Part shown: positions 39,533-47,940 of the stretch, one piece after another
How positions within the stretch are numbered: position 1 is the first letter of the stretch
Layout of the letters: every line of letters begins with the position of its first letter
From: an uncultured Oscillospiraceae bacterium
GTDB lineage: Bacteria; Bacillota; Clostridia; Oscillospirales; Oscillospiraceae
Direction of reading: 5' to 3'
Length of the DNA: 64,000 bases
Assembly: GCA_904419145.1 (NCBI GenBank)
Contig: CAJFQQ010000006.1
Span: 25,736 to 89,735, forward strand
Program-made: the position numbers and the translations under genes
Notes under the pieces: model-generated
Database searches by the model: none
What the model was told of the DNA's origin: nothing
The model's input: the letters and a program-made list of their open reading frames with translations, nothing else

Positions 39533-40663
39533 TCACACGCCAAAGAGGGTCTTCAGGCCGTCCTCTTTCAGCTCCGAGCCGATGACGCACAGCCGCCCCG
39601 TGACGTCCGCCGCGCCGTGGCGGATCTCCAGATCCCCGGGGACAAAATCAAAGTGGATCCACACGCCATCCGCTGTGCCGACAATGCCCTTGGCCCGGAG
39701 CACAGCCCCATACGCCCCGGTATCCAGCTCCTCCAACGCATGGCGGATCTCCGCCTCCGTGAAGGTCTTGGGCGTCTCCACGCCCCAGCTGGTGAACACC
39801 TCGTCGGCATCATGGCCGTGGTGGTGATGGTGATGCTCGTGGCCATGATCGTGGCAGCCGCAGGTGCACGCCTCGCCGTGTTCATGGTGATGGTGCTCGT
39901 GCTCCTCCTCATGGTCATGGTGGTGATGGTGCCCGTGGTCATGGCCGCAGCCGCACGCCTCTTCGTGGTCGTGGTGGTGCTCGTGGTCATGGTGGTGCTC
40001 GTGGTCATGGTCGTGCGCCTCGTGCTCATGGCGAAGCTCCTCCATCAGCTCCTGGGCCAGATCGTTGGTCTTTTCCATGGCCGAGAGGATCTGCTTGCCG
40101 TCCAGCACGTCCCAGGGGGTTGTGATGATGGTGGCCTTGGGGTTCTTCTCCCGCAGCAGGGCCACGGCCTCGGCCAGCTTCTCCTCGCTGAGCTTCTGGG
40201 TACGGCTGAGGACGATGGTGCCGGCGTTCTCCACCTGGTTGTTATAGAACTCACCGAAGTTCTTCATATAGGATTTGCACTTGGTGGCGTCGGCCACAGT
40301 AATGGCGCTGCCCAGCACCATCTCCGGCTCGCTCTGGGCCACGTCTACCACGGCCTTTGTCACATCCGACAGCTTCCCCACGCCGGAGGGCTCGATCAGG
40401 ATCCGGTCCGGATGGAACTGCTCCTGCACCTTGTGGAGGGCGGCGCCGAAGTCGCCTACCAGGGAGCAGCAGATGCAGCCGGAGTTCATCTCCGAGATCT
40501 CGATGCCGGCATCCTTGAGAAAGCCGCCGTCAATGCCGATCTCGCCGAACTCATTCTCGATCAGGACGACCTTCTCGCCCTGGATCGCTTCCTCCAGGAG
40601 CTTTTTGATCAAAGTCGTCTTTCCTGCCCCCAAAAAGCCGGAAATCACATCAATTTTTGTCAT
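39533..40663 (-). CDS. COG0523/CobW-family GTPase with large His-rich metal-binding loop
   Basis: The 376-residue protein has the P-loop VISGFLGAGKTTLIKKLL, the CxCC motif in SGCICCSLVG (about residues 61-70), and EPSGVGKLSDV. The G4 site reads VLSRTQKLSE instead of NKxD. Residues about 212-286 form an extreme His/Asp/Glu loop with CGCG and CTCGC clusters. A CobW C-terminal domain follows (IVGTADGVWIHFDFVPG). COG0523 proteins are metallochaperones or metal-insertion GTPases, often for zinc, and the loop suggests metal storage or buffering. It is divergent from a ZIP transporter and first of a two-gene unit. Confidence 0.88.
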   Translation of the reverse strand: MTKIDVISGFLGAGKTTLIKKLLEEAIQGEKVVLIENEFGEIGIDGGFLKDAGIEISEMNSGCICCSLVGDFGAALHKVQEQFHPDRILIEPSGVGKLSDVTKAVVDVAQSEPEMVLGSAITVADATKCKSYMKNFGEFYNNQVENAGTIVLSRTQKLSEEKLAEAVALLREKNPKATIITTPWDVLDGKQILSAMEKTNDLAQELMEELRHEHEAHDHDHEHHHDHEHHHDHEEACGCGHDHGHHHHHDHEEEHEHHHHEHGEACTCGCHDHGHEHHHHHHGHDADEVFTSWGVETPKTFTEAEIRHALEELDTGAYGAVLRAKGIVGTADGVWIHFDFVPGDLEIRHGAADVTGRLCVIGSELKEDGLKTLFGV

Positions 40664-40792
40664 ATGCTACGCCTCGCTTCTAAAATGGTTCCTCTTCCGC
40701 TTCTCACTTTCCTTATCCTACACTTTTTTCAGAAAAAAACAAGGGGCATCCGCGGATTTTATGAAATTTCTCGGAACGCTTCCAAATAAAGG

Positions 40793-40822
40793 TTGCCGAT
40801 TAGCGCTGTCGTGTACTATAAT
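40793..40822 (+). promoter_or_regulatory. Putative promoter of the ZIP transporter gene
   Basis: TTGCCG (40793-40798), 18 bases, TATAAT (40817-40822). The 265-base divergent region (40664-40928) shows no recognisable Zur or Mn box. Confidence 0.6.
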
Positions 40823-40928
40823 AGAGCCACAGAAACAGCAAACTAGGCAGGCAAGCTGACGGAGCACTGTATTTCCTCCGATTTGCTATATTTTCAACGA
40901 TTCTTCTATTGTTTAGAGAGGAGTTCTC

Positions 40929-41723
40929 ATGAATTCACCGATTCTGTGGGCAGCCGCCGGAACCGGCTTCACGTTCCTGATGACAGCCTTCGGCGCCTCC
41001 CTGGTCTTTTTCTTTCGCAAGAACATCAATCCCACCACTCAGCGCGTCTTTCTCGGCTTTGCTGCCGGCGTGATGACCGCCGCCTCGGTCTGGAGCCTGC
41101 TGATCCCCGCCATCGAGGAAGCGCAGGCCTCCGGCGGTACTGGGCTGGTCCCGGCGGCCGGCGGATTTGTCCTGGGGGTTATATTCCTGCTGCTGATGGA
41201 CCACGTGATGCCCCATCTGCATCTTGGGGAAAAACAGCCCGAGGGTCCCCACTGCGCCTGGCAGCGGACCACCCTCCTGGTGCTGGCGGTGACGCTCCAC
41301 AACATCCCCGAGGGGATGGCTGTCGGCCTCTCCTTTGCCATGGCCGCTCAGCATGGGGGGGACAGTGCCTCCATGGCCGCTGCCATGGCGCTGGCCCTGG
41401 GCATGGGCATCCAGAACTTCCCCGAGGGGGCCGCGGTCTCCCTGCCCCTGCGGCAGGAGGGCGTTTCCTCCATGAAGGCCTTCCTGATGGGCAGCCTCTC
41501 CGGCATTGTGGAGCTGATCTTCGGCGTTCTGGTGGTGCTCGTCGCAGGAAGCGTCCAGCCGCTGATGCCCTGGATGCTGTCCTTTGCTGCCGGCGCCATG
41601 CTGTATGTGGTGGTGGAGGAGCTGATCCCGGAGGCCCATCTGGGGGAGCACTCCCACAGCGGCACCATCAGCACCCTGTGCGGCTTCCTGGTAATGATGA
41701 TTCTGGATGTTGCCCTGGGATAA
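40929..41723 (+). CDS. ZIP family divalent metal transporter
   Basis: ZIP transporters import zinc, iron or manganese. The 264-residue protein has eight predicted helices. The metal-binding signature HNIPEGMAVGLSFA is in helix IV (about residues 123-136) and NFPEGAAVSLPL in helix V (about 162-173), with EELIPEAH near the C terminus. A His-containing loop HVMPHLHLGEK precedes helix IV. GAGAGGAG precedes the ATG. It is divergent from the two COG0523 genes, and an aminotransferase gene follows 48 bases downstream. The metal is unknown. Confidence 0.92.
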   Translation: MNSPILWAAAGTGFTFLMTAFGASLVFFFRKNINPTTQRVFLGFAAGVMTAASVWSLLIPAIEEAQASGGTGLVPAAGGFVLGVIFLLLMDHVMPHLHLGEKQPEGPHCAWQRTTLLVLAVTLHNIPEGMAVGLSFAMAAQHGGDSASMAAAMALALGMGIQNFPEGAAVSLPLRQEGVSSMKAFLMGSLSGIVELIFGVLVVLVAGSVQPLMPWMLSFAAGAMLYVVVEELIPEAHLGEHSHSGTISTLCGFLVMMILDVALG

Positions 41724-41771
41724 CAGTGCAGAGCAGACATGCTACTAAAATACACGAAAAGGAGATTTGCT

Positions 41772-42947
41772 ATGATGAAATATGACTTTGACCGGGTTGT
41801 CAATCGTGAGGGCACCTTCGCGGCCAAGTATGACGAGCGGGTGAAAAATTTCGGCACCGACCAGGTGATCCCCATGTGGATCGCGGATATGGATTTCCCC
41901 ACCGCCCCGCCCATCATTGAGGCGCTGACGAAGCGGGCCCAGGAGGGCATCTGGGGCTATACCTCCCGCCCGGACTCCTATTTCCAGGCGGTCTGCGACT
42001 GGCAGAAGCGCCGCAATGGCTGGACCATCGACCCCGCCTGCTGTTCCCACGCCCTGGGCGTCATCCCCGCCATCGGCTCCATGATCCAGTACATGACGGC
42101 CCCCGGTGACCGGATCCTGATCCAGTCCCCGGTATACGGCGATTTCTTCGATATCATCCACGACAATGACCGGGTGGTGGTGGAGAACAAGATGCTCCCC
42201 AACGGCGACGGCACCTGGAGCGTGGACTGGGCGGATTTCGAGGAAAAAATCAAGACCGTGAAGATGTTCCTCCTGTGCAGCCCCCACAATCCCCTGGGCA
42301 TCGTGTGGGAGCGGGAGGAGCTGGAGAAGATGGTCTCCCTGGCCAAGGCCAATGGGGTCATCCTCATCTCCGATGAGATCCACTCCGACCTGATTTTCAA
42401 CGGCAGGAAGCACATCCCCGCCGCCTCCCTGTCCCCGGAGGCCGCCGGCTATGTAATCACCTGCATCTCCGCAACCAAGACCTTCAACATGGCGGGGCTC
42501 CAGGCCAGCACCACCGTGTTCCCCACCGTGGAGATGAAGGTCCGGTTCGACCGCTTCTGGCGCAACCTGGAGATCCACCGCAACAACGCCTTCAGCCTCA
42601 TCGCCATGGAGACCGCCTATCGGGAGGGCGAGGAGTGGCTGGAGGAGCTGAAGGTCTACCTCCGGGACAACTTCCAGTTCGTCCACGACTACTGTGCCCA
42701 GCACATCCCGGCCATCAAGGCCCACATTCCCGACGCCACCTACCTGATGTGGCTGGACTGCCGGGGCCTCGGCATGGAGCAGGAGGCGCTGGTGAAGTTC
42801 ATGATCGAAAAGGCGGGACTGGGCCTCTCCAACGGCAAGGGCTTCGCCCCCAGCCTGGCCGGCTACATGCGCCTCAACGCCGCCTGCCCCCGCGCCACCC
42901 TGGAGAAGGCCATGGGGCAGCTGGAGGCTGCGGTCAAGGCCCTGTAA
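41772..42947 (+). CDS. patB: PatB/MalY-type cystathionine beta-lyase (PLP C-S lyase)
   Basis: This 391-residue fold type I PLP enzyme cleaves C-S bonds of cystathionine or related thioethers. It has VIPMWIADMDFPTAPPI, QSPVYGDFFD, CSPHNPLGIVW, DEIHSDLIF, and the PLP lysine in SATKTFNMAGLQ (about residue 238). The C-terminal Arg region is YMRLNAACPR. ATG 41772 is used because AAAAGGAGA lies 6 bases upstream. It could be co-transcribed with the ZIP gene. The alternative names MalY or MetC cannot be separated by sequence alone. Confidence 0.92.
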   Translation: MMKYDFDRVVNREGTFAAKYDERVKNFGTDQVIPMWIADMDFPTAPPIIEALTKRAQEGIWGYTSRPDSYFQAVCDWQKRRNGWTIDPACCSHALGVIPAIGSMIQYMTAPGDRILIQSPVYGDFFDIIHDNDRVVVENKMLPNGDGTWSVDWADFEEKIKTVKMFLLCSPHNPLGIVWEREELEKMVSLAKANGVILISDEIHSDLIFNGRKHIPAASLSPEAAGYVITCISATKTFNMAGLQASTTVFPTVEMKVRFDRFWRNLEIHRNNAFSLIAMETAYREGEEWLEELKVYLRDNFQFVHDYCAQHIPAIKAHIPDATYLMWLDCRGLGMEQEALVKFMIEKAGLGLSNGKGFAPSLAGYMRLNAACPRATLEKAMGQLEAAVKAL

Positions 42948-42992
42948 GCGCAGTCCGTCTGCTTGTCCGGTCCATCATTTCCATAAAACGAG

Positions 42993-43028
42993 GGGAGCGA
43001 AGCCCACGGCTTCGCTCCCTTTCTTTCT
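42993..43028. terminator. Terminator between patB and malQ (convergent)
   Basis: A 12-bp stem GGGAGCGAAGCC/GGCTTCGCTCCC, CAC loop, then TTTCTTTCTT on the plus strand. Confidence 0.88.
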
Positions 43029-43040
43029 TCTCGTTTCTCC

Positions 43041-44519
43041 TCAGCTACGGCCGTAGAGGCGGGTGCAGCGGGCGATGGTTTCGATCAGCGCGTCGTCCAG
43101 CTCTCCGGGCAGTAAGCGCCAGCGCCAGTTGCCCTCGGTGGTGCCGGGCTCGTTCATCCGGCCCTCCTCCCCCAGCTCCAGGTAATCCTGCAGCTGGGCC
43201 ACAAAGGTGCCGGCCACGCTGCGCATCCCGGCGCGGAGGATGGCCCAGTTGAGCGGCTCGTCCTCTCCGATGCCCAGATACTCCCGGGCGTAGGCCAGCG
43301 TCTCCGCATCCGCCCCAGCCTCCCACTGGAGCAGGGTCTCGTTGTCGTGGGTGCCGGCGTAACAGATGCAGTTGGGGGTGTATGTATGGGGCAGATAGTT
43401 GCTGGGCTCCCGGGGATCAAAGGCAAACTCCAGCACCTTCATCCCGGGAAGGCCGGAATCCGCCAGCAGCTGGTGTACCGCCGGGGTCAGAAAGCCCAGG
43501 TCCTCGGCAATAAAATGCAGCTGATGGAACCAGCTGGTCAGGACCCCTACCAGAGCCATGCCCGGTCCCTTCCGCCAGCGTCCGTTGCGGGCGGTCGTCT
43601 CCCCATAGGGCACCGCCCAATAGCTCTCCAGCCCCCGGAAATGGTCGATGCGCACCACGTCAAAGAGGCGGGACGCCCCCTCTACCCGGCGAATCCACCA
43701 GCCAAAGCCGTCCTCTTGCATCCGGTCATAGTCGTAGAGAGGATTGCCCCACAGCTGCCCATCGGCGCTGAAGTAGTCCGGCGGGACGCCGGCTACCTCC
43801 ACCGGGCGGTTGTCGCTGTCCAGCTGGAAGAACTCCGGCTCCGCCCACACGTCGGCGCTGTCCAGGGCCACATAGATGGGCAGATCCCCGATGACTCGGA
43901 TGCCCAGGCCATTGATATATGTTTTCAATTCCTTCCACTGCCGGAAGAAGAGATACTGCAGATAGATATAAAACCGGATATCCTCCGCCAGCAGCCTCGT
44001 ATACTGCACCACCGCCTTTGGATGGTGGAGGGCGATCTCCCGATCCTCCCACTCCAGCCAGCTCTTCATACCGAAGTGGTTTTTCAGCGCCATAAACAGG
44101 GCGTAGTCCCGGACCCAGTGGTTCTCCCGGATAAACTGTTCCACAGCCTCCCGGTCCCGGGGATAGCCCGCTGCAAACGCCCGGCGCAGGACGCGGAATC
44201 GGGCGGCATAGATCTTACCGTAGTCCACATAGCGCGGGGTGTCCCCCCAGTCCTCCGCCTCCAGATCCGCCGCGCTCAGCAACCCATCCTCCGCCAGCAG
44301 CTCCAGATCAATGAAATAGGGGTTGCCCGCAAAGGTGGAAAAACTCTGATAGGGGCTGTCGCCATAACTGGTGGGCCCCAGGGGCAGCACCTGCCAATAG
44401 GTCTGCCCAGCCGCCTTCAGCGCGTCGGCGAATCGGTAGGCCTCCCTGCCCAGCGTGCCAATGCCGTACTTGGACGGCAGGGAGGAAATCGGCAGCAAAA
44501 TGCCGCTGCTGCGTTCCAT
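43041..44519 (-). CDS. malQ: 4-alpha-glucanotransferase (amylomaltase, GH77)
   Basis: MalQ transfers alpha-1,4-glucan chains in maltodextrin or glycogen metabolism. The 492-residue protein has GILLPISSLPSKYGIGTLG, PLGPTSYGDSPYQS, the nucleophile region VIGDLPIYVALDSADVW, VRIDHFRGLESYWAVP with the catalytic Asp, EDLGFLTP with the Glu, and CYAGTHDNETL. The length is typical. It lies 40 bases after the lacI stop and is likely in one transcript with it. Confidence 0.95.
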   Translation of the reverse strand: MERSSGILLPISSLPSKYGIGTLGREAYRFADALKAAGQTYWQVLPLGPTSYGDSPYQSFSTFAGNPYFIDLELLAEDGLLSAADLEAEDWGDTPRYVDYGKIYAARFRVLRRAFAAGYPRDREAVEQFIRENHWVRDYALFMALKNHFGMKSWLEWEDREIALHHPKAVVQYTRLLAEDIRFYIYLQYLFFRQWKELKTYINGLGIRVIGDLPIYVALDSADVWAEPEFFQLDSDNRPVEVAGVPPDYFSADGQLWGNPLYDYDRMQEDGFGWWIRRVEGASRLFDVVRIDHFRGLESYWAVPYGETTARNGRWRKGPGMALVGVLTSWFHQLHFIAEDLGFLTPAVHQLLADSGLPGMKVLEFAFDPREPSNYLPHTYTPNCICYAGTHDNETLLQWEAGADAETLAYAREYLGIGEDEPLNWAILRAGMRSVAGTFVAQLQDYLELGEEGRMNEPGTTEGNWRWRLLPGELDDALIETIARCTRLYGRS

Positions 44520-44559
44520 GCTCTCTCACTCTCTTCTGCTTGAATTGGTCAAACCGCGG

Positions 44560-45591
44560 TCAGCTCCTCGGCTCACCGCTGCTGGCCCGCCGGACCGACC
44601 CACCCAGGCGCAGGGTCGGCTTGAGCCGGATGTGCTGTGCCTCGCCCCGGCCCTCCACCATGTCCAGCAGGACGCGGATCCCCTCCCGTCCCATCTCCTG
44701 TCCCGGCTGTTCCAGCGTCGTCAGGGTGGGAATGGTGTAGTTGGACATGGGAATCCCATCAATGGCGATCACGGAGCAATCCTCCGGCACCCGGCAGCCG
44801 TGGTCGGTCAGGGATTTAATCGCGGCAATCGCCATCATATCGGACAGGGTGAAAATCGCTGTGCAGCCGGTCTCCCGGCGCAGCAACTCCTCTGTTCCCC
44901 GGTAGGCCTCCGCCATTCCGAAGCTGCCGGTCTCCACCACCAGTGCCGGATCAAAGGGGATGCCATGCTCCGCCAGCGCCGCCCGGTACCCTTGGCAGCG
45001 CAGCTCACTGATGGAGCGGTCATTGCATGCCGCTACAAGGGCAGCAATCCGACGATGCCCTAAGGATATAAGGTATTCCACTGCTTGAAACGCCGCGGCT
45101 TCATCATCAATAGAAACCGACCCGAAATCCCCTTCCCGCAAATCACCAAAACAATTTGTATAGGTGCAGCAGACGAAGGGCACATTGAGAATTTCCATCT
45201 CCCGGCGGGTGTAGTCAAAACGCCCGCCCAGGAACAAAATCCCCCGGAGCTTCTTCTCCCGTTCCAAAATTGCCCCGCTCTTTACCTCGTCCTCTCCGCT
45301 GCCGATCTGCCGCAGGATCATCCGGTAGCCGCTGCCCTCGATTACATGGGCCACCAGCCTGACAATATCCGCAAAGAACAGGTTGGAGGTCCCCCGCACC
45401 ACCACGCCAATGGTGTCGCTGCGGGTCCGGACCAGCTCCCGGGCCGTGTAGTTTGGAATAAATCGGCTCTCTTCCACCACAGCCAGAATTTTTTGACGCA
45501 CCTCATCGCTGACATCCGGACGCCCGTTGATGGCTCTCGATACCGTGCTGACGCTGACGCCGCACTGCTTTGCAATATCTTTGATGGTCAT
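44560..45591 (-). CDS. LacI-family transcriptional regulator
   Basis: This 343-residue regulator has the LacI helix-turn-helix MTIKDIAKQCGVSVSTVSRA at the N terminus, the hinge (VRTRSDTIGVVV), and a periplasmic-binding-protein-like sugar domain (GHRRIAALV, LSDMMAIAAIKSL). ATG 45591 is preferred to the 9-codon longer reading because GGAGGACGCC precedes it and the family starts at MTIKDIA. It is upstream of malQ and has an operator-like palindrome after its own promoter. It probably controls alpha-glucan use. Confidence 0.93.
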   Translation of the reverse strand: MTIKDIAKQCGVSVSTVSRAINGRPDVSDEVRQKILAVVEESRFIPNYTARELVRTRSDTIGVVVRGTSNLFFADIVRLVAHVIEGSGYRMILRQIGSGEDEVKSGAILEREKKLRGILFLGGRFDYTRREMEILNVPFVCCTYTNCFGDLREGDFGSVSIDDEAAAFQAVEYLISLGHRRIAALVAACNDRSISELRCQGYRAALAEHGIPFDPALVVETGSFGMAEAYRGTEELLRRETGCTAIFTLSDMMAIAAIKSLTDHGCRVPEDCSVIAIDGIPMSNYTIPTLTTLEQPGQEMGREGIRVLLDMVEGRGEAQHIRLKPTLRLGGSVRRASSGEPRS

Positions 45592-45619
45592 GGCGTCCTC
45601 CCTATTCCGGCAGAGCATC

Positions 45620-45675
45620 GGAAACGTTCCCGGCCTTCAGTTTTTTATCATAACAACCATTGTGTCTTTTGTCAA
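45620..45675 (-). promoter_or_regulatory. lacI-malQ promoter and LacI-type operator
   Basis: Minus-strand TTGACA (45670-45675), 17 bases, TATGAT (45647-45652). A CG-centred palindrome-like site GGAAACGTTCCC (45620-45631) lies about 10-20 bases after the inferred start, a standard autorepression position. Confidence 0.75.
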
Positions 45676-45810
45676 CTTCTCGAATTTTTCCGCAGCTATA
45701 TTTGGATAAATTGACAAAACAGTTGAGAGGAAACTATCACATGTCACAAATTTGAAAAATGCCCATTCCCCTGATTTGCCATCTTCAAAAAAAATTAATG
45801 ATTTAGATAG

Positions 45811-45840
45811 TTGTTTCTTAAGCCAATCATGCGTTATACT
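45811..45840 (+). promoter_or_regulatory. Promoter of the TVP38 gene
   Basis: TTGTTT (45811-45816), 18 bases, TATACT (45835-45840). The stretch from 45676 to 45810 between the divergent promoters is AT-rich and otherwise unremarkable. Confidence 0.6.
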
Positions 45841-45867
45841 ACGTACTGTAGAAAGAAGGAATAGATA

Positions 45868-46569
45868 TTGGACAAGCATCCTTTTCAGTTAAATGAGCGG
45901 CACAAACGTCTGCTGGCCGGACTGTCATTTTGTATCTTCATCCTGCTGTTTCTGACGGTAGCCTGGTTTATCGGGCGGCCAATGATTCGTTTTGTGCAGA
46001 AGCCAGAACTATTCCGGGCATGGGTGGATGAACACGGTATCTGGGGAAATCTGGCCTTTCTGGGTATGATGTTCCTGCAAGTCGTCATTGCCGTAATCCC
46101 CGGAGAACCTTTGGAGATTGGTGCGGGGTATGCCTTCGGCTTCTGGGAAGGAACACTGCTGTGCATGCTGGGTATTTTTCTGGGCGGCGCTGTAGTTTTT
46201 CTTCTGGTGCGGCGTTTCGGCACCCATCTGGTTGAAGTATTTTTTGATAAAAAGAAGATCCACTCTCTGAAATTCCTTCAAGAGAGCAAAAAGCGGGATC
46301 TGTTGATCTTTTTTGTCATGTTTATCCCAGGGACACCCAAGGACCTCCTATCCTACTTTGCCGGCCTGACGGATATCAAACTGGGTCGGTGGCTCGTAAT
46401 CTCCACCATAGCCCGGCTCCCCTCCGTCATTACCTCCACAATAGGCGGCAATGCCGTGGGAGAACAGAATTACCTCTTTGCGGTGCTGGTCTTTGCCGGA
46501 ACCCTGGCCGTCAGCGCCCTGGGGCTCTGGATCTACCAGCGCATCAGCAAGCGGAAAAAGGATGAGTGA
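45868..46569 (+). CDS. TVP38/TMEM64 family (VTT-domain) membrane protein
   Basis: This 233-residue protein has about six hydrophobic segments (residues about 17-38, 58-80, 92-118, 150-170, 185-200, 208-226). The VTT/SNARE-associated domain carries IPGEPLEIGAGYAFG, near the LEI/LE-x-G-A-G core motif, and MFIPGTPKDLLSYFAG. Related DedA/VTT proteins have been tied to lipid flipping. The start is TTG at 45868, 7 bases after AGAAGGA; no ATG fits. Codon use is more AT-rich than in most neighbours. A terminator follows. Confidence 0.88.
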   Translation: MDKHPFQLNERHKRLLAGLSFCIFILLFLTVAWFIGRPMIRFVQKPELFRAWVDEHGIWGNLAFLGMMFLQVVIAVIPGEPLEIGAGYAFGFWEGTLLCMLGIFLGGAVVFLLVRRFGTHLVEVFFDKKKIHSLKFLQESKKRDLLIFFVMFIPGTPKDLLSYFAGLTDIKLGRWLVISTIARLPSVITSTIGGNAVGEQNYLFAVLVFAGTLAVSALGLWIYQRISKRKKDE

Positions 46570-46572
46570 ACG

Positions 46573-46604
46573 GCCCGCCGGGAGGCGGGCTGTTTCTCGT
46601 TTTA
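46573..46604 (+). terminator. Terminator after the TVP38 gene
   Basis: A 7-bp stem GCCCGCC/GGCGGGC (46573-46579 with 46584-46590) followed by TGTTTCTCGTTTT. Confidence 0.7.
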
Positions 46605-46606
46605 TT

Positions 46607-46636
46607 ATTGACACTTGTTCAATCATGTGGTATGGT
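46607..46636 (+). promoter_or_regulatory. tetR promoter with operator copy 1
   Basis: TTGACA (46608-46613), 17 bases, TATGGT (46631-46636). The palindromic site ATTGACACTTGTTCAAT (46607-46623, ATTGA-N7-TCAAT) covers the -35. A near-identical inverted copy precedes the downstream methyltransferase gene. Confidence 0.75.
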
Positions 46637-46654
46637 AAAGCCGAGGTGAGGACC

Positions 46655-47218
46655 ATGCGCGTATCCAAGGCCCCGGAAATCCGGCGGCAGGAGCTGCTGG
46701 ACACCGCCATGGCGGTGTTTGCTGAGAAAGGCTATGAGACCACCACCATGCGGGATATTGCCAGGGCCGCCGGGGTGGCCGCCGGGCTCTGCTATCACTA
46801 CTTCCAAAACAAGGAAATGCTCTACCGCCAAGCGGTGGAACAGTATGCCGCCCGGTGCGCCGCGCCTTTTCTCGCCGTCTTTCGGCAGGCCGACCTCCCC
46901 TTCCACCAGGCGATGGCCCGGGCAGAGGCCGCCTGGCAGGCATCCATGGAGCACTACCCCTACTACAGCTACTTTCACCAGGCCGGCAACGAGATGTTCC
47001 ACCAGCAGCTGAACGTTTATTTGATTCAGGCGCTCCTCCCGGCGCTTACCGACTACCTCGCCCGGCGCAAGGAAGCGGGAGAAATCCATATCGGGGCGCC
47101 CCAGGCCGCGTCCCTCTTTCTCCTCCATGGACAGCTGGCGCTGGCGGAGGCTCCCGATCTGACGCCGGAGCAGCGGCTCCAGGAGTGCAAATTCCTGGTG
47201 GAAAAGCTTTTGCAATGA
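46655..47218 (+). CDS. TetR-family transcriptional regulator
   Basis: This 187-residue protein has the TetR helix-turn-helix LDTAMAVFAEKGYETTTMRDIA, then GVAAGLCYHYFQNKEML (residues about 12-50). A helical ligand-binding domain is rich in aromatic residues (EHYPYYSYFHQAGNEMFHQ). ATG 46655 has GAGGTGAGGA upstream. The longer reading runs back into the TVP38 gene and is rejected. The gene is followed by a SAM methyltransferase that shares its putative operator, so the methyltransferase is the likely target. Confidence 0.92.
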   Translation: MRVSKAPEIRRQELLDTAMAVFAEKGYETTTMRDIARAAGVAAGLCYHYFQNKEMLYRQAVEQYAARCAAPFLAVFRQADLPFHQAMARAEAAWQASMEHYPYYSYFHQAGNEMFHQQLNVYLIQALLPALTDYLARRKEAGEIHIGAPQAASLFLLHGQLALAEAPDLTPEQRLQECKFLVEKLLQ

Positions 47219-47272
47219 CCTCCGTCCTCTGGGCGGAGGTTTCTCCGGGCCCATCATTGAACAAACGTCAAT
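47218..47272 (+). promoter_or_regulatory. Hairpin and operator copy 2 before the methyltransferase gene
   Basis: A 7-bp hairpin ACCTCCG/CGGAGGT (47218-47240) with TTT ends the tetR gene. ATTGAACAAACGTCAAT (47256-47272) is, as its reverse complement, operator copy 1 with two central mismatches. Confidence 0.65.
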
Positions 47273-47289
47273 CAGAAAGGATGATCCAC

Positions 47290-47910
47290 ATGCACGCCAA
47301 CACCAAGACAACCACCATCGCCTATTTTGACCGCACCGCCGCCGTCTACAACGCCAGCCACGACGGGAAATTTGTCCGCCCCATGTACCGAACCGTTCTG
47401 GAGGAGGCCCTCTCCCTTCCCTGGCGGGATGTGCTGGACATTGGCTGCGGCAACGGGAATCTTTTGGCCGCGCTGCTGGAGGCACGGCCGGAAGCGCACT
47501 ATCACGGCGTGGACCTCTCCCCCAATATGGCTGCGGAGGCCCGGCGCCGCCTGGGGGACGGCGTCTCCATTCAGGTGGGGGATGCGGAGCACCTGCCCTG
47601 TGCAAGCGCTTCCTTTGATCTTTTGATCTGCAACGCCGTGTTCCACCACTGCACAGCACCGGAAACCGCCCTGGCTGAAATGGGTCGTGTCCTGCGGCCC
47701 GGCGGCACTCTGGTTCTGGGGGACCCCACCGTCCCCCTCCTCCCCCTCCGCGCGCTGATGAACTGGGGGCTCTCCTGGGGCAACAGCGGAGACGCCCACC
47801 TCTACGGGAAGCGGGAACTGATTTCCCTGCTGGAGCGGCAGGGCTTTGTCCTGCGCCGGTGGCGCCGGGTCAATATTAAGAGCTTCGTGCTCCGGGCGGA
47901 GAAGCCGTAA
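47290..47910 (+). CDS. Class I SAM-dependent methyltransferase (UbiE/Methyltransf_11 type)
   Basis: This 206-residue protein has the SAM loop VLDIGCGNGNLLAALLEA (about residues 47-64), motif II HGVDLSPNMAAEAR, the acidic VGDAEHLPCASASFDL, and post-motif LRPGGTLVLGDP. Members methylate small molecules or quinones, and the substrate is unknown. ATG 47290 is chosen over ATG 47281 since AAAGG lies 10 bases upstream of it and abuts the other. It is likely controlled by the adjacent TetR regulator through a shared operator. Confidence 0.88.
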   Translation: MHANTKTTTIAYFDRTAAVYNASHDGKFVRPMYRTVLEEALSLPWRDVLDIGCGNGNLLAALLEARPEAHYHGVDLSPNMAAEARRRLGDGVSIQVGDAEHLPCASASFDLLICNAVFHHCTAPETALAEMGRVLRPGGTLVLGDPTVPLLPLRALMNWGLSWGNSGDAHLYGKRELISLLERQGFVLRRWRRVNIKSFVLRAEKP

Positions 47911-47940
47911 CTGCATCTGAGATCGTATTATGCTTCTCTG

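Noticed and set aside
39808..40030. Short tandem repeats as a CRISPR or minisatellite array
   Set aside because: The repeats are His/Asp/Glu codons inside the open reading frame of the COG0523 protein, with no spacers of regular length.
40664..40928. A Zur box or manganese riboswitch in the COG0523/ZIP divergent region
   Set aside because: No palindrome like the Firmicutes Zur consensus and no yybP-ykoY-type structure could be read; only a plain promoter was found.
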